NCBI RefSeq assembly: GCF_014696065.1
Contig: NZ_JACJPL010000018.1
Span: forward strand, 248,001 to 312,000
Source of the DNA: Leptolyngbya sp. FACHB-261
Lineage (GTDB): Bacteria; Cyanobacteriota; Cyanobacteriia; FACHB-261
Length of the DNA: 64,000 nucleotides
Reading direction: 5' to 3'
Shown: in pieces, positions 1-8,543 of the stretch
How the letters are laid out: the number at the start of each line of letters is the position of its first letter
Numbering within the stretch: the stretch's first letter is position 1
Program-made: the position numbers and the translations under genes
Notes under the pieces: generated by a model
What the model saw: the letters and a program-made list of their open reading frames with translations, nothing else
The model's database searches: none
Told to the model about the DNA's origin: nothing

Positions 1-430
1 CAACAATAGCAATCCCGTCTAGGGCGACAGGCAGTTCAACAAACTCAATTCCTGCTTGTGTGCAGGTTTCAATTTCTTCCGCTTTGATCGGACGCGACGC
101 ATTCGCGACATCAATTTCACCAGCACAGAACTTCTTCATCCCACCACCAGTACCACTGGAGGCAACACTCACTTGAGCGTTGGGGTTAGCCCCTTGAAAT
201 TCCTCAGCAATAGCTTGAGAAATGGGGAAAACGGTGCTTGAACCATCAACTGCTACAGTACCGGTGACTTGTTCACCGCCTGCACTGGCACCAGCAGCCG
301 GAGAGGCAGAGGAACCTGCATCACTTCCTGGCTGAGAACTACCACCTTGGCAAGCGCTGACCCCTGCCAGCGAGAAAACCATCAAAGAGGCAAACAGGGT
401 TCGACGATTTGGCTTGAAGCGAGAGAGCAT
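1..430 (-). CDS. PstS/SphX-type phosphate-binding lipoprotein, 3' end cut by window
   Basis: This is the N-terminal part of a periplasmic substrate-binding protein of the phosphate ABC transporter family; no stop is reached before the window edge. The ATG at 430 opens an N-terminus with basic residues, a hydrophobic stretch and a lipobox-like Cys (SLAGVSAC), then a Gly/Ser/Ala-rich linker. The following segment has the PstS signature [11 protein letters not shown], the phosphate-binding motif [17 protein letters not shown], and DVANASRPI. In the family this protein captures phosphate outside the membrane and passes it to PstCAB. A divergent paralogue on the same strand lies about 215 bp upstream. 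TTAA-rich half-sites ahead of the start suggest PhoB-type control, which is inference. SphX and PstS cannot be told apart from this fragment. Confidence 0.92.
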   Translation of the reverse strand, partial: MLSRFKPNRRTLFASLMVFSLAGVSACQGGSSQPGSDAGSSASPAAGASAGGEQVTGTVAVDGSSTVFPISQAIAEEFQGANPNAQVSVASSGTGGGMKKFCAGEIDVANASRPIKAEEIETCTQAGIEFVELPVALDGIAIV

Positions 431-492
431 CACAATACGTTGGTTATAGTCTAGTCAAACGCCTTGAATGTTACAACTTCAGCGTAAAGACC

Positions 493-521
493 GGTTTAAC
501 AACAGATTAAGAGCGTTAATA
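493..521 (-). promoter_or_regulatory. Candidate Pho-box-like half-sites upstream of the PstS gene
   Basis: Read on the minus strand, three TTAA-centred half-sites (ATTAACG, CTTAATC, GTTAAAC) lie about 9 and 11 bases apart, 60-90 bases upstream of the start at 430. Cyanobacterial Pho boxes are repeats of CTTAACC-like octamers spaced about 11 bases. The match is loose and is reported mainly because of its position before a phosphate gene. Confidence 0.3.
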
Positions 522-644
522 CCAGTCTTTATAGGTAGATGGCAAGCAGTTCTGTTACCAAATTTTAGACTATTTCAGGCTATCTATAAAACAGCTTTTT
601 AATAAGGTCTATCGCCTGGTACAAGCGCTTCAATCTCAAATTGA

Positions 645-1565
645 TTAAAGCTTTCTTCTGCTTAAATAATAATCGACAAAGGCCTTAACCTGTGACTTCG
701 CGTACAACGACCTCTGATTCACGTAAATACGCAGTGTTCTGGCTAAAGGGTCCGTTGGCGCTTCTGGAGCTAGGGCTGGGCTAGCAGAGGTCTGGCAACC
801 GTCCTCACTGTATGTAGGCACTATGCGCAGTCCAGCTACTTCCACCTGACTGGCATCAACATAAGCCAATGCCTCTGGCGTTGCTGCCACAGCTCGGACC
901 AAGCTGTCGCCATTTTCCTGCGGCTGATAGTCTGAGCGGCTGCTTCCCTCTTTGCCATTGATGCTGCTTGTGAAGTGGCTAAAAGCTGTGGAGTCCGGCC
1001 CAGGCCCATAAAGCTTGAGCGGTAAGTTTGGGAATGACGGGTCGAGTTGCCGCCAGTTCTGCAGCTGGCCTTCGGCTGAAGGTCCCCAAACTCTCTGGAG
1101 TTGGCTGATCGTCAAACAGTTGAGCCAGGTGTTTTTGGCATTAACAACAACTACCAGCTTCTCAACCGCGATCGGCCAGGTGACTAGCTCAATGCCTGCT
1201 CGCCTACAGCTTTCGGTCTCCGGCACAGTCACAGGACGGGCTGCAGAAACTAAGTCGATGGCACCAGCACAGAGCTTTTTGAATCCGGATTCCGTACCAC
1301 TCAAACCAATGTTGATCTGGGCTTGGGGGTGCTCAAGCTTGAATCCTTCAACGGTGGCCTGAAGCAAAGAACTTGCGGCCCCTGTACCATCAACCTCAAT
1401 GGCTCCTTTAACAAGTTCAGGCGTTGCAGTCGAAGGTATTGGCGTCTGAGAATTACCTGTAGTGGGCGGTGTCGCTCGGACACAACTTGTAGAAAACAGG
1501 GCCAGCAGAGCTAGTCCAGATACCCACTTTTCACTTACATACCTGCTCAAACCATACCTGCTCAA
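645..1565 (-). CDS. PstS-like substrate-binding lipoprotein, divergent paralogue
   Basis: This is a full-length (306 aa) relative of the PstS gene next to it. A hydrophobic N-terminus ends in a lipobox-like TSC, followed by a Pro/Thr-rich linker. VDGTGAASSLLQ replaces the usual DGSSTV motif; SGTESGFKKLCAGAIDLVSAARPV matches the family in shorter pieces (SGTESGF, CAGAIDL, SAARP), and a late segment LYGPGPDSTAFSHF corresponds to the PstS GPDSGT-like motif. The phosphate-contact residues are therefore altered, and the ligand may be phosphate or another oxyanion. No ATG or GTG exists in frame, so the start must be a TTG, at 1565 or 1550; both sit in a 15-bp tandem duplication. No transporter subunits are visible in the window. 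Confidence 0.88.
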   Translation of the reverse strand: MSRYGLSRYVSEKWVSGLALLALFSTSCVRATPPTTGNSQTPIPSTATPELVKGAIEVDGTGAASSLLQATVEGFKLEHPQAQINIGLSGTESGFKKLCAGAIDLVSAARPVTVPETESCRRAGIELVTWPIAVEKLVVVVNAKNTWLNCLTISQLQRVWGPSAEGQLQNWRQLDPSFPNLPLKLYGPGPDSTAFSHFTSSINGKEGSSRSDYQPQENGDSLVRAVAATPEALAYVDASQVEVAGLRIVPTYSEDGCQTSASPALAPEAPTDPLARTLRIYVNQRSLYAKSQVKAFVDYYLSRRKL

Positions 1566-1568
1566 ACC
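1539..1568. repeat. 15-bp perfect tandem duplication spanning the start of the PstS-like gene
   Basis: The unit ATACCTGCTCAAACC occurs twice head to tail (1539-1553 and 1554-1568). On the minus strand each copy carries one in-frame TTG, so the duplication creates two alternative start codons and the repeated peptide LSRYG/LSRYV. Confidence 0.9.
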
Positions 1569-1632
1569 GTTACGCCAGCCTCTGCTAACAGACTGTAAAT
1601 TTTTTCGGGAGTTATTCTATCATAGAACAAAA

Positions 1633-1650
1633 CTGTATATTTCAATACAG
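1633..1650. other. AT-rich inverted repeat between two minus-strand genes
   Basis: CTGTAT and ATACAG flank a six-base loop. On the minus strand the repeat is followed by TTTTG, so it could terminate the gene ending at 1780. It also lies about 70 bases upstream of the TTG start at 1565 and could be an operator. The sequence does not decide between these. Confidence 0.4.
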
Positions 1651-1752
1651 ATTTTTAGCAGAATCTTATGAATAAAACTCTCCCACACCCCTATCCTAGA
1701 CATTTTCTAAACTCCGAACCAGACTTAGCACTGCCAACCTGGCTGGATTCCC

Positions 1753-1781
1753 AGGCTGGTTTCTGGCCGGCCAACCAGCCT
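1753..1781 (-). terminator. GC-rich hairpin at the stop codon of the secreted protein gene
   Basis: AGGCTGGTT (1753-1761) pairs perfectly with AACCAGCCT (1773-1781), enclosing an 11-base loop. The right arm overlaps the TAG stop of the gene ending at 1780. No T-run follows on the minus strand, so intrinsic termination is uncertain and the hairpin might instead protect the 3' end. Confidence 0.35.
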
Positions 1782-2427
1782 AAGCCCTTAGGACTTCGAC
1801 ACCAGCAGGTCCAAACGAACTGGCTACGGTGCAGCGGCCACTCTGATCACGCAACTCGATACCACTGGTTTGCTCAGGGGTCTGAATTCTAGAAGGGGCT
1901 TGTTTTTCCGGCAGCTGCGGTCGCTCCACACCGTTTTTGAGCACATCGAAGTAGAGCGCTCGATAGCCAGATAGCACATTACTATCGGCTCGGTCTGCGC
2001 TTAGGCGGCCTGTTGTGCTGCGATTGCTGTAGACACTCTCAATCTCGTAGCGGTCGCCTCGGAAGCTAAATGAAGAGACATCGGTGTACTCTTCTCCCCG
2101 CAGGAGCTGCCAGTGCCCATTGGCAAAGGCTAATTCGTAGTGACCAGTGTCGATCACCGTTGAGGGACGATCGATAACCGCGTCAATGCTGGCCCGATAG
2201 AGCCCAGTAGGGCTGGCTTGAACCTGATAGGCCAGATCGCGGTAGCGGCAGCTATTGCGACTGCAAAACCGTAACCGCTGCATCTGGTTCACGATGTCCT
2301 GCAAGCGGGCTGTGACTTCAACCTCTGACATCGGGGGGTTGGCTGAGGTTGCGGCTAAAGCGGGGTTGTTCCAGAGCAGGGTTAGCACCAGACACATCAA
2401 CCCTACCCACCGGCTCACAGTGCTCAT
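1780..2427 (-). CDS. Secreted protein of unknown function
   Basis: I do not recognise the family. The 215-residue protein starts with a clear signal peptide: a hydrophobic stretch to about residue 25, with cleavage likely after ALA-A. The mature part is polar and probably mostly beta. It has two cysteines in a tight CSRNSC pair (around residue 55) and one late Cys (GRCTV). A repeating pattern of aromatic and charged residues (YELAFANGHWQL, FRGDRYEIE) resembles small periplasmic lipocalin or SnoaL-like folds, but no motif is decisive. It lies between the PstS-like gene and the HD phosphodiesterase on the same strand, about 50 bases after the latter, so co-transcription with the phosphodiesterase is possible. 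Periplasmic location is inferred from the signal peptide only. Confidence 0.75.
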   Translation of the reverse strand: MSTVSRWVGLMCLVLTLLWNNPALAATSANPPMSEVEVTARLQDIVNQMQRLRFCSRNSCRYRDLAYQVQASPTGLYRASIDAVIDRPSTVIDTGHYELAFANGHWQLLRGEEYTDVSSFSFRGDRYEIESVYSNRSTTGRLSADRADSNVLSGYRALYFDVLKNGVERPQLPEKQAPSRIQTPEQTSGIELRDQSGRCTVASSFGPAGVEVLRA

Positions 2428-2476
2428 GATCGTTTCTGCTGCCTATTGACGCTCTCTTTATGCAACCACATCAGGC

Positions 2477-4939
2477 TTAGCTACGGGTGCCATGAGGCTT
2501 ATGGACCGAGAGGGCAGCACTGGGATAGCGAATCCGCTGGTGGTTGTGTTGTTTCCAGACCCGTACGAATACGTCGGCGATCCGGGGCATTTCTTCCCTT
2601 TTGAGGCCAGAATCGACCAATTGCTGATCTTGCCAGCGAGCTTTAAGAATCTTGTTGACCATGCTTAGAGCTTCTTCATCGCTGGCTTCCTTCAGCGAAC
2701 GCAGGGCAGCTTCACAGGAGTCAGCTAGCATGACAATTCCCGTCTCACGCGACTGAGGAATGGGTCCGTCATAGCGAAAGTCTGATTCTTGAACTGGGCC
2801 CAGCTGTGCTAGGTCTGGATCGGCGGCTAAGCGTTCGCGGGCTTGATGGTAGAAGTAAGCGATCAACATCGTGCCTTGATGCTCGGGAATAAAGGCACGA
2901 ATAGCTGTAGGTAAACTGCAACGACGAGCCATCACTAGCCCTTCAGAAACGTGCTTTTTGATGATGCGGGCACTCTCGTAGGGGTCGTTAATCTCGTCGT
3001 GTTTGTTGGGCCCTCCCATCTGGTTCTCGATGAAGCCTAGAGGGTCGTGGATCTTGCCAATGTCATGGTAGAGCGTACCTGTTCGCACCAGCTCTACATT
3101 GCAACTGAGTTCTTGGGCTGCCGCCTCTGCCAGGGTCGCTACATAGAGAGTGTGTTGGAAGGTACCAGGCGCCTCGGTTGCCAAGCGCTTAAGCATGGAC
3201 CGATTAGGATTAGCGAGCTCAGCAAGGCGGATTGGGGTTACCAGATCGAAAGCTTGTTCGAGGTAGGGGCTAACTCCCAGGGCCACAACACTCCAGAACA
3301 GACCCGAAAGCGCGTGGGCAGCAGGCGTTAACCAGCTGAAGCCACTCCCTTGGAGTAACAAACTCACAATTAGATAAGTGCTGCCCTGGGTTAGGCCAAT
3401 GCCAATACCCAATCGAGCCAGCTCCTCTCTTGACCGCAGACGACCCGCGATCAGAACTGCAACTAGGCTGCCTGCCAATACGGGCATGAGGCCAACAGCC
3501 GATACCTCAATGCCCATCGGTAGGAGTGAGGTCAACAGCACCACCACGGTTGTTCCTAAGGCTGAGCCGTAGAAGCTAGCTGCCAACAGGCCTACGGCTG
3601 GCAGACAGGTATAGGCTGGACCCACACTCCAGGCAATCGTTGGTACACTCAAGCTCAGCAGTAGCACCAATAGATTGTCTCGCAGCCGCATTGCTGGGCG
3701 AATACGAATTTGCAGAGTCCAGAATAGGGCTACAGCACCACCGACTAGCATGCTCAGGCCAGCGAGGCCAGCCCAGTTGATTTGGCGCTGGGTCAGACTA
3801 AAGTGATCCAGGATCAGGAAGTCTTGATCGCTGATCGGCTCTGCTGCCCTTACGATTAGCTCGCCTTTACTCACCTCAACGTAGATTGGCTCCACTTTGC
3901 TGGCGGCTTGCTCCGCCTGCACCTGGCTGCGCTCTGAGTCCACGACCAATGTGGGCTGTAGAGCGCTCAGCACTAAACTGGCAGCTTGATTTTGAACGGG
4001 TCCCGGTGGCAGGCTATCGAGCTGAGCCAGTACCGCGTTGCGTTGCAGAGGTTCTGGTAGACCTGGGGGGATACCTGCTGCAAGTAACCGACGGTTTGCC
4101 TGCCAGACACCCTGCTGCACCTGTTGCCACTGGTCATCGCTCAGGTCAAACAAAACAGGGGTATAAGCAGAGCCAGGCAGTTGATCGAGAGCAGCCAGAG
4201 CGCGCTGATAACGACTGCGAGCCTGCTGAATCTGCTCAATGACCTGGTTCAAATTGGGGTTGCCGTTGCCTGCTACCGCTCGAAGCTGCAGACGGCTAAG
4301 TTCGCCAGCCACATGCAGTTGCAGCACAGAGGAACTAGCGCTTAGCTGTTGATTTAGTTGACCAAGCTGACGGAGTAGAGGATTAGTCAGCCGAGCATCA
4401 ATAGAGGTATTGAGTTGTTGCTGCTGGCTCAAGCGGCGGCTCAATTCCAAAACAGCTAGCCATTCCCACTCAGGGGCCGAGCGCAAGTAACGCTGGCTGC
4501 TAGTCGACAGCAGGGTTGGCTCTAAATAGGGATAAGCGCCAAGCATTTCTCGCAGGCTATTCCCCTCTAGCAGCCGTTGACCTAAGTCAGTCGTAATAGC
4601 TCGGTTAGCCGTCTCATCCACCCGCAAAACCTTGACCGATTCAGTGCGTGCCGCTTCACGCCGGGCTTGGGTTGCACTTGAATCTAGAATCCGAGCACCT
4701 TGGGGTGCGTACCAAGTTTGAGGGGATGGGGTTCCACTCGTGAGTTTTGGCTCGTTGTAGAAGCGATGGCCAATGCCACCGGTCAGGCTGGTGACAGCCA
4801 AAATTGCTAGAGCAACCCGGCGAGAACGGCAAGGCCGTAGTTGAGCCAAGGCATTCTGGGGTCCACGCTCTTGTGAACGCGCCATAAAATGGCTAAACCA
4901 CTGACTAAAAGACCGGGTCAGCGGCAGTCGAGTCCACAT
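2477..4939 (-). CDS. pgpH: 7TM receptor-type HD-domain phosphodiesterase (PgpH family)
   Basis: This 820-residue membrane protein has the PgpH order. A short cytoplasmic Arg-rich start and one helix (about 45-62) lead to a long extracytoplasmic 7TMR-HDED domain (about 70-390), a bundle of about seven helices (395-590) and a cytoplasmic HD domain (about 610-780). The HD signature is visible as FQHTLYVATLAEAAA followed by LYHDIGKIHDP, giving H...HD, with later conserved PEHQGT and RYDGPIPQSRE. In Listeria and other bacteria this family degrades cyclic di-AMP; in cyanobacteria the same substrate is likely, since DisA-type cyclases are common there, but that is inference. It is transcribed away from the small membrane protein gene at 5042. 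The gene name is assigned by family resemblance. Confidence 0.92.
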   Translation of the reverse strand: MWTRLPLTRSFSQWFSHFMARSQERGPQNALAQLRPCRSRRVALAILAVTSLTGGIGHRFYNEPKLTSGTPSPQTWYAPQGARILDSSATQARREAARTESVKVLRVDETANRAITTDLGQRLLEGNSLREMLGAYPYLEPTLLSTSSQRYLRSAPEWEWLAVLELSRRLSQQQQLNTSIDARLTNPLLRQLGQLNQQLSASSSVLQLHVAGELSRLQLRAVAGNGNPNLNQVIEQIQQARSRYQRALAALDQLPGSAYTPVLFDLSDDQWQQVQQGVWQANRRLLAAGIPPGLPEPLQRNAVLAQLDSLPPGPVQNQAASLVLSALQPTLVVDSERSQVQAEQAASKVEPIYVEVSKGELIVRAAEPISDQDFLILDHFSLTQRQINWAGLAGLSMLVGGAVALFWTLQIRIRPAMRLRDNLLVLLLSLSVPTIAWSVGPAYTCLPAVGLLAASFYGSALGTTVVVLLTSLLPMGIEVSAVGLMPVLAGSLVAVLIAGRLRSREELARLGIGIGLTQGSTYLIVSLLLQGSGFSWLTPAAHALSGLFWSVVALGVSPYLEQAFDLVTPIRLAELANPNRSMLKRLATEAPGTFQHTLYVATLAEAAAQELSCNVELVRTGTLYHDIGKIHDPLGFIENQMGGPNKHDEINDPYESARIIKKHVSEGLVMARRCSLPTAIRAFIPEHQGTMLIAYFYHQARERLAADPDLAQLGPVQESDFRYDGPIPQSRETGIVMLADSCEAALRSLKEASDEEALSMVNKILKARWQDQQLVDSGLKREEMPRIADVFVRVWKQHNHQRIRYPSAALSVHKPHGTRS

Positions 4940-5041
4940 AGTTAGAGCAAGACCAGATCAGACTTCAGCATCATGTCCGATAGTGTGAGAGGCTTCTATC
5001 ACTTATGCCTGATCAGTCGGCCCACCACCCTACGCCACCCT

Positions 5042-5239
5042 ATGTTAGTGTTCCTGCTTAAGGTAATGGGGCTTTCCCTGGTCATCTCTGCCCTAATCAA
5101 ATTTGGCGGCCCTTGGCTGTTAACCGAGACAGAACTAGTCAGCTTACCTCGGGCAGAAATCTCCGTTGCTCTTATCTTACTGCCCTCGTTCCTATTGGCA
5201 ATTATGCTGGGATCACAACTTTGGCAAGCCAAGCAGTGA
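5042..5239 (+). CDS. Small two-helix membrane protein, unknown function
   Basis: This is a short hydrophobic protein of 65 residues from the ATG at 5042. An in-frame start at 4973 would add 23 residues of less typical sequence, and the MLVFLLKV start looks better because it opens directly into a membrane helix. Two membrane segments are visible: LKVMGLSLVISALI and VALILLPSFLLAIMLG, separated by a short loop with acidic residues. It resembles small conserved membrane proteins seen in many cyanobacteria, but I cannot name it. Its 3' end overlaps the end of the convergent HAD gene by 27 bases. It is divergent from the HD phosphodiesterase. Confidence 0.6.
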   Translation: MLVFLLKVMGLSLVISALIKFGGPWLLTETELVSLPRAEISVALILLPSFLLAIMLGSQLWQAKQ

Positions 5240-6016
5240 GGACACACTACGGACCTGTGTTAAAGCGGCTTGTTCTGGCAACGGCTGAGGTTCTTCTGGA
5301 CGGTTGAGCCAAAATGCCTGTAGACCGGCAGCCGCAGCACCAAGATAATCCTGACTGTAACTATCACCAACATGCCAAACATCAGAAGCCGGTAAGCCGT
5401 GCTTATCGAGGGCAACTTTGAAGATTAGAGGATCTGGCTTTGCAGCTCCAACTTGAGTAGAAATAGTTATTGAGTTAATAAACTGCGCTAAATCTAGCGC
5501 CTTCAGAACTGAAAATAGCCGGGTATCAAAGTTAGAGACAATCGCTAAAGTGATGCCAGAGTCTCGCCAGTGAGCCAAAGCTGCCCGCGTATCGTCATAA
5601 ACCTGCCAAGGCTCAGCAGTCTCAAAATGTTGGTAGAGAACTGGAAAAAACGCCTCGAAATCCGTGAACTGCGGCAAGTAGCCTGAGCGCTCAAATGCTT
5701 GTTGGGCTACGCGATACCACCACTGATACTCAGCCTGCTTCAGATGCTCAGAGTCTAGGTCAGGAAAGGCAGCAGCAGGGCTCTCCCGAAAACTCTGGTA
5801 AAACGCTTGATCCAAGGCAGCAGCGTTCACCTTAACACCAGCCACACGCTGGCACAGTTCGCCGTAGACCTCGCCAACGCTACCCTGCACGCCAAACAGG
5901 GTGCCTACTGCATCCAGGAAGATGGCTTGGGGTCGGGCCTGCTCTAGAGCCACTTGCTCTGAACCTGAAGGTGAAGATTTGGGGCACACATTAACAGGGG
6001 GTTGCGAACTGTGCAT
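5213..6016 (-). CDS. HAD-superfamily hydrolase (HAD-IA, HDHD3-like)
   Basis: This 267-residue HAD protein has a variable N-terminal tail of about 30 residues followed by the Rossmann-like core. Motif I reads FLDAVGTLFG, so the second Asp of the usual DxDGT is Val; motif II is VSNFD; motif III Lys lies in KPDPLIF; motif IV is HVGDSYSQDYLGA. The cap is the alpha-helical C1 type. The Asp-to-Val change is characteristic of the HDHD3-like branch rather than of phosphoglycolate phosphatase, and the substrate is unknown. It starts 48 bp from the divergent P-type ATPase-like gene, with which it might share a control region, and ends overlapping the small membrane gene at 5042. Confidence 0.9.
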   Translation of the reverse strand: MHSSQPPVNVCPKSSPSGSEQVALEQARPQAIFLDAVGTLFGVQGSVGEVYGELCQRVAGVKVNAAALDQAFYQSFRESPAAAFPDLDSEHLKQAEYQWWYRVAQQAFERSGYLPQFTDFEAFFPVLYQHFETAEPWQVYDDTRAALAHWRDSGITLAIVSNFDTRLFSVLKALDLAQFINSITISTQVGAAKPDPLIFKVALDKHGLPASDVWHVGDSYSQDYLGAAAAGLQAFWLNRPEEPQPLPEQAALTQVRSVSSLLGLPKL

Positions 6017-6064
6017 GGATAGTCATTCCTTGCTGTAGGATACAGGACTGTTCTGCCTCAGCCT

Positions 6065-8524
6065 ATGTCCACCCGCGCTGACCCTCCCTGGCACGACCTA
6101 GATGCTGCTCAAGTCCTAGCCCTGCTCGAAACCCGGCCCGAAGGATTGAGCAAACGGGAAGTGCGGCAACGGTCACGTCAGCAGCAGGGTTCCCCGTTGA
6201 GTCCTTCTATGCCTGGCCAAGGTAGGTTGCTTCGACGCGGCCTAACCACCCTTAGCCTTGAGCTTCGGCGTCCCTCTATCGGGCTTCTGATAGCAGTCGC
6301 CGCTTTTGAATGGAGCAGCCAGCGTGACTCTATAGCGGGTCTCCTGCTGGGCTTCGCAGGGGTGCAAGTCCTACGCCGAACTCTTCTGGAGCTGTGGGGC
6401 CAAAGCCTAGTGATTTCTAGCAGAGCGAACTTAACACCACAAGCTCGGGTGCGACGCGAACAGCAGGTTCAGCTGTTACCGGCTAGTGAGTTGGTTAAGG
6501 GAGACATTATTCTGCTAGAAGCAGGAGACTACGTTGCCTCTCAAATCCGTCTGCTGGCAAGTACAGACCTAAAGATTTACGGTTCTGAACAGACTTTGTC
6601 CTCACCTCAGCAAAGCCCTCCCCTGCTCGATCGCCCTGTTTCAGCAGACCAAACTAATTTGGTAGCACCTGGTAGTGTCATTGCCAGCGGTCAGGGACTG
6701 GGGGTTGTGATCACTCCCTCTGAAGCTGCCCTGGCACCTGTCGCTCAGCCTCCGGAGTTACTGAAGCCGGTCAGGCAGATCCAGCGCTGGGCCAGCTGGG
6801 GAGTTATGCTCGCCATTGCCCTTCTACTATTCCGAGCTGTAGCTGTACCGGTTGGCAACACTGAAGCCGCCCTTGTCTTTCTGGCAGCGCTGGCAGCAGT
6901 GAGCTTGCCAGAAGAGTTAGTTAGCGCTGCTAAGCTGAGTTTGAGCCTAACGCTACGACGGCTCGCACGACGAGGTTTACGGTTACGCTCTTTGAGTGAA
7001 TTGGCAGCCCTAAGCCAGGTCAATGTTTGTTGCAGCACTATCGCTCCTCTTGGTCAAGCCGAGTTGCGCCTGAGTGAGCTGTATGTGCCCGACCGAAGCC
7101 TAGGGCTAGACAGTATCCAGCCTGACGATCCTCAGGTGCATCAGTTGTTATTGGTTGGCACCTTAGTCAGCTCTGTGGACTCTAACCTGGAGTTAGGACA
7201 ATCGATGGCTGCTCCGCTCCTGGTTGCAGCGCAACGGGTAGGTATCGTTCCGGCCCAACTACCAGAACAATTTCCTCAGATTGCAGCCACGCCTTCTAGT
7301 CCTTATGGTCTGAATGTCACTCTGCACCAAAACACTGAACCTAAAGCAGAGTTGAATAGCGACACCAGTTTTGCTTGTCTTCAAGGACCGCTCCAGCAAG
7401 TATTGCCGCTCTGTCAAGCTTATTGGCGGGCGGGTGAGGGAGTATCTCTGGGAGCAGATTTCCAAGCATCTATCGAGAAGACCGCTCAACGGATGAGCCG
7501 CTGGGGGCTCCGGGTGCTTGCCATCGCTACAGCCCCAAGTGCCACCAGCCTCAGTTCAGCCCTCTGGCCCGAAGGAGCCATTTTTCTGGGCTTAGCTGGC
7601 TTTGAAACCTTTAACCGAACCAGTCAACAGGAGCTCACCCGGGTTTATGCCCGATCAGAACTGAGGTTGCTATTTGTAGAATCAGCCTCAGTTTCTCAAA
7701 CCGTGCTGGGCTTGCAAGCTGAGGGGGCACGCGTGGCCCTACTGGGCAGTCAGTTGGCTGACATTACAGCTATGCAGCAGGCCCATCTGAGCCTGGCTCT
7801 TAAATCAGGGGGTGCGGATGCCGTTCGCGTTCAGGCCGCAGCCGTCCTCTCGGATATTAGTGACTTAGTGAGGTTTCCCCGAGCCGTACAAATGGCTCAG
7901 TCCGCTCAGCGCCTTGTCGAGAGCATTGTCTTCAAGCTGCTTTCAGGCCAGTTGGGACTGTTGCTGTTAGTTGGTTTAACCAGCTTGACCCATCTGCCCT
8001 GGCCTTTCTCAACCAGCCAATTGTTCTTGCTAGCGCTGCTCAGCTTGGGGACAGTCGACCTAACGCTAGCCTTTGAGCTAGGCGAAATGCGACGGCAAAA
8101 GCAACTTGGCTCCCTCAAGCGATTCAGTTCTGACTTCATCCTGGGAGTTACAGTCATTGCTCTGAGCTTAGGCCTCGTGAGCTATGCCATCTTTCGCTTG
8201 AGCTATCAAGGCAAAATCATCCAACTCGACCATGCCCGCACCCTTACCGTCTGCACAATCCTGTGGTTTCAGTGGCTGGGGGCCGTGGCTAGTCGAGATG
8301 TTCGACGCTCTCTTTTGCAGGTTCGCACTTATCGAAATCCAGCTCTGGTTCTGAGCTTATTGCTAGCAGCTCTGATTAGTCCCCTTCTGGTCTACTTGCC
8401 CACCTGCCAAGTTGCCTTCGCATTTGAGCCTTTAAGGGTCAGTGACTGGCTAATCACTCTGCTGCTCGGCAGCACAGCTATCTGGATTCGGGAGATTTTT
8501 AAAGCGTTTGCATACAACGACTGA
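6065..8524 (+). CDS. Degenerate P2-type ATPase, probable pseudoenzyme
   Basis: The 819-residue reading frame has the full plan of a P2-type cation ATPase: an N-terminal cation-ATPase domain (WHDLDAAQVLALLE), helices M1-M2 (about 70-115), an actuator region with LVKGDIILLEAGDYV, M3-M4 (about 235-300), the large cytoplasmic loop, and six C-terminal helices. The catalytic signatures are gone. The phosphorylation loop ICSDKTGT reads VCCSTIAPL, with Thr325 in place of the Asp. TGES is replaced near residues 177-181, KGA reads QGP (440-442), the TGD motif reads VES, and GDGxND reads GSQLAD (561-566). The M6 NLVTD ion site reads ALLSL. The M4 Pro-Glu (282-283) is kept. The uninterrupted frame and neighbour-like composition argue against a decaying pseudogene. 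Function is unknown; a scaffold, sensor or regulator of a true pump is possible. Confidence 0.88.
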   Translation: MSTRADPPWHDLDAAQVLALLETRPEGLSKREVRQRSRQQQGSPLSPSMPGQGRLLRRGLTTLSLELRRPSIGLLIAVAAFEWSSQRDSIAGLLLGFAGVQVLRRTLLELWGQSLVISSRANLTPQARVRREQQVQLLPASELVKGDIILLEAGDYVASQIRLLASTDLKIYGSEQTLSSPQQSPPLLDRPVSADQTNLVAPGSVIASGQGLGVVITPSEAALAPVAQPPELLKPVRQIQRWASWGVMLAIALLLFRAVAVPVGNTEAALVFLAALAAVSLPEELVSAAKLSLSLTLRRLARRGLRLRSLSELAALSQVNVCCSTIAPLGQAELRLSELYVPDRSLGLDSIQPDDPQVHQLLLVGTLVSSVDSNLELGQSMAAPLLVAAQRVGIVPAQLPEQFPQIAATPSSPYGLNVTLHQNTEPKAELNSDTSFACLQGPLQQVLPLCQAYWRAGEGVSLGADFQASIEKTAQRMSRWGLRVLAIATAPSATSLSSALWPEGAIFLGLAGFETFNRTSQQELTRVYARSELRLLFVESASVSQTVLGLQAEGARVALLGSQLADITAMQQAHLSLALKSGGADAVRVQAAAVLSDISDLVRFPRAVQMAQSAQRLVESIVFKLLSGQLGLLLLVGLTSLTHLPWPFSTSQLFLLALLSLGTVDLTLAFELGEMRRQKQLGSLKRFSSDFILGVTVIALSLGLVSYAIFRLSYQGKIIQLDHARTLTVCTILWFQWLGAVASRDVRRSLLQVRTYRNPALVLSLLLAALISPLLVYLPTCQVAFAFEPLRVSDWLITLLLGSTAIWIREIFKAFAYND

Positions 8525-8543
8525 GGCTAACCGACTGTGCAAA

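Noticed and set aside
645-1565. The second PstS-type gene as a pseudogene
   Set aside because: Although it lacks an ATG, the 306-codon frame is open, has a signal peptide and keeps the fold pattern; a TTG start is enough.
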